Source of the DNA: Desulfovibrio sp.
Lineage (GTDB): Bacteria; Desulfobacterota; Desulfovibrionia; Desulfovibrionales; Desulfovibrionaceae
Assembly: GCA_028708195.1 (NCBI GenBank)
Contig: JAQVZK010000002.1
Span: forward strand, 1 to 22,609
Direction of reading: 5' to 3'
DNA: 22,609 nt
The stretch's first letter is position 1. Every line of letters begins with the position of its first letter. The position numbers and the translations under genes were made by a program. Below are positions 22,501 through 22,609 of the stretch, in pieces. The notes below the pieces were generated by a model that was not told the DNA's origin, made no database searches, and worked only from the letters and a program-made list of their open reading frames with translations.

Positions 22501-22609
22501 TGTTCATCTATTCTACGGTGAGCCAGCTTGGCTACATGGTGCTGGCGGTTGCCGCTGGCGGCGCGCTGGGTTACGCGGGCGGCATGCTGCATGTGATCAA
22601 CCACGTGTT
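19575..22609 (+). CDS. cooM: CooM-like membrane subunit of an energy-converting hydrogenase, 3' end off window
   Basis: The frame is open from ATG 19575 to the window edge: 1011 codons, C terminus missing. It is a polytopic inner-membrane protein with two Complex-I antiporter-type (NuoL/M/N) halves in one chain. Half one has the helix-5 Glu343 in YWELMTF and the helix-7 Lys410 in FGVKAGLVPLHSWLPDAHPA. Half two has Glu805 in FFLFWEIMSS and Lys886 in FVMKAAQLPFRIDW; its PFRIDWQMHPALAPTP replaces the usual LHTWLPDAHPEAPTP. Such a fused double subunit is characteristic of CooM of the CO-induced Coo hydrogenase, also present in Desulfovibrio, where it is thought to couple H2 evolution to ion pumping. 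Single-unit EchA or HyfB are about 600-670 aa, too short. The remaining hydrogenase genes would lie to the right. Confidence 0.8.
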   Translation, partial: MTESLFSAGGHLVPLLVGMALMLYAAAQAVRQRKDPRRLILWGALHDAGIVCLGLGAATAIGATGLWLFILFQIAARGLSWTALSRLTSACHTGAACSHGPVQTDDLSGSGQRHPWMAALFALGLLASVGGTPFLLPEARLFINAAVLDAMPAGLTGLLVMAFATTVFIWLYVNAVRRIVLEDAPEDAPTVFSPMCGRSGLVIGLAVIVGLMGLFRGPLTDLIGSQYGFSAPHSPAHPAYWCYYLGAFVVGGAFLARVRLAPAIGTAFAALAFATVIVADAPATAKLFLVMISLVALVVCVYSQGYIHGRHQGRYWFFLLLTFGSLAGIVSSTDASGLYGYWELMTFASYFLVVHEGRRSAYDAGLKYYVMCAGGALFMLPGLLMLGEGFVPTPVVQAAFVLCLMGFGVKAGLVPLHSWLPDAHPAAPSSVSAPLSGIITKMGIFGIVAVLLMRPMVSTLPGLFGLSWLGTGLVFTGAGTLILGEIMALRQNDIKRMLAYSTLGQLGEIVLVLGIGTWLSTTGALWHMFNHAIMKDLLFLGAGALIMRSGSRKLSDLRGLGRQMPFTVACMGVGLVSIMGLPPFGAFYSKFMMIQAATAAGQLWLAALILGGSLVGLVYYTRILKTLVFEERPDYLPAVTEAPTSMRIGMGVLAGMCVLLGLAPQMAMQLVAPVASLAFVPNPSDAGVLLAMHVNWPIYVVVPVFGALLPAIFYKNRIMAGKVSVGVLLVTALLVILFGRGLDTLSFCFALIVPLLGAVNMSYALGYMEHSHRQWRFYCAFTAMCGGLVGMAASQYLLSFFLFWEIMSSWTLYLAIAHEGDKASLREAFKYFIFNVFGAGFIFVGLCIIGPFTPFTSVLLTGMVPNLPAGAAWFGMALLAAGFVMKAAQLPFRIDWQMHPALAPTPVSGYISSVLLKSAILGLIKLFMLMGGGFMLAGVLGGMEQNIISTVAMWIGGITIIMAAVQALRTNVIKLVFIYSTVSQLGYMVLAVAAGGALGYAGGMLHVINHV

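Overview
The window looks like chromosome of a Desulfovibrio-type sulfate reducer (Desulfovibrionaceae, close to D. desulfuricans or D. piger in style). The evidence is a locus resembling the anaerobe-specific orange-protein (ORP) cluster, a CooM-type membrane hydrogenase subunit, a Csd4-like curved-cell peptidoglycan carboxypeptidase, and GC-rich codon use broken by AT-rich intergenic regions. The genus is inferred from gene content only.

Left part, minus strand (1-4100): a partial UPF0251 helix-turn-helix/NifX-domain regulator with its own promoter, then an ORP-like operon. In transcription order from about 4036 this holds a NifX-domain protein, two tandem MinD-type ATPases each carrying two [4Fe-4S] motifs, a second NifX-domain protein and a degenerate receiver-like protein. 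Its promoter matches sigma-70 and is overlapped by a dyad.

4300-9400, minus strand: a likely four-gene operon pyrB-pyrC-aldehyde dehydrogenase-MEMO family, ending at a U-tract terminator (4306-4340). Upstream of pyrB lie a pause-like hairpin with a U8 tract, a U8 terminator hairpin, and a small ORF that reads through both and overlaps the pyrB start codon by 4 nt. This closely parallels E. coli pyrBI attenuation control.

9500-13340, plus strand: a TauE/SafE permease, a YitT membrane protein and an amidohydrolase (possibly aminofutalosine deaminase) form a tight operon. A gap with a short tandem repeat and a strong hairpin follows, then an Hpt phosphotransfer protein and a bidirectional terminator.

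13400-16140: a copper pair, copA (minus) and copZ (plus), transcribed divergently from an 86-nt gap. 16316-18738: a Csd4-like M99 carboxypeptidase followed by gpsA.

18739-19574: a long non-coding stretch. It begins with the second copy of a dispersed 3'-UTR element (the first is at 4405-4491) and then becomes AT-rich, with a promoter/dyad and two hairpins just before the next gene. From 19575 to the window end an uninterrupted reading frame encodes a CooM-like protein with two antiporter-type halves, probably the first gene of an energy-converting hydrogenase operon.
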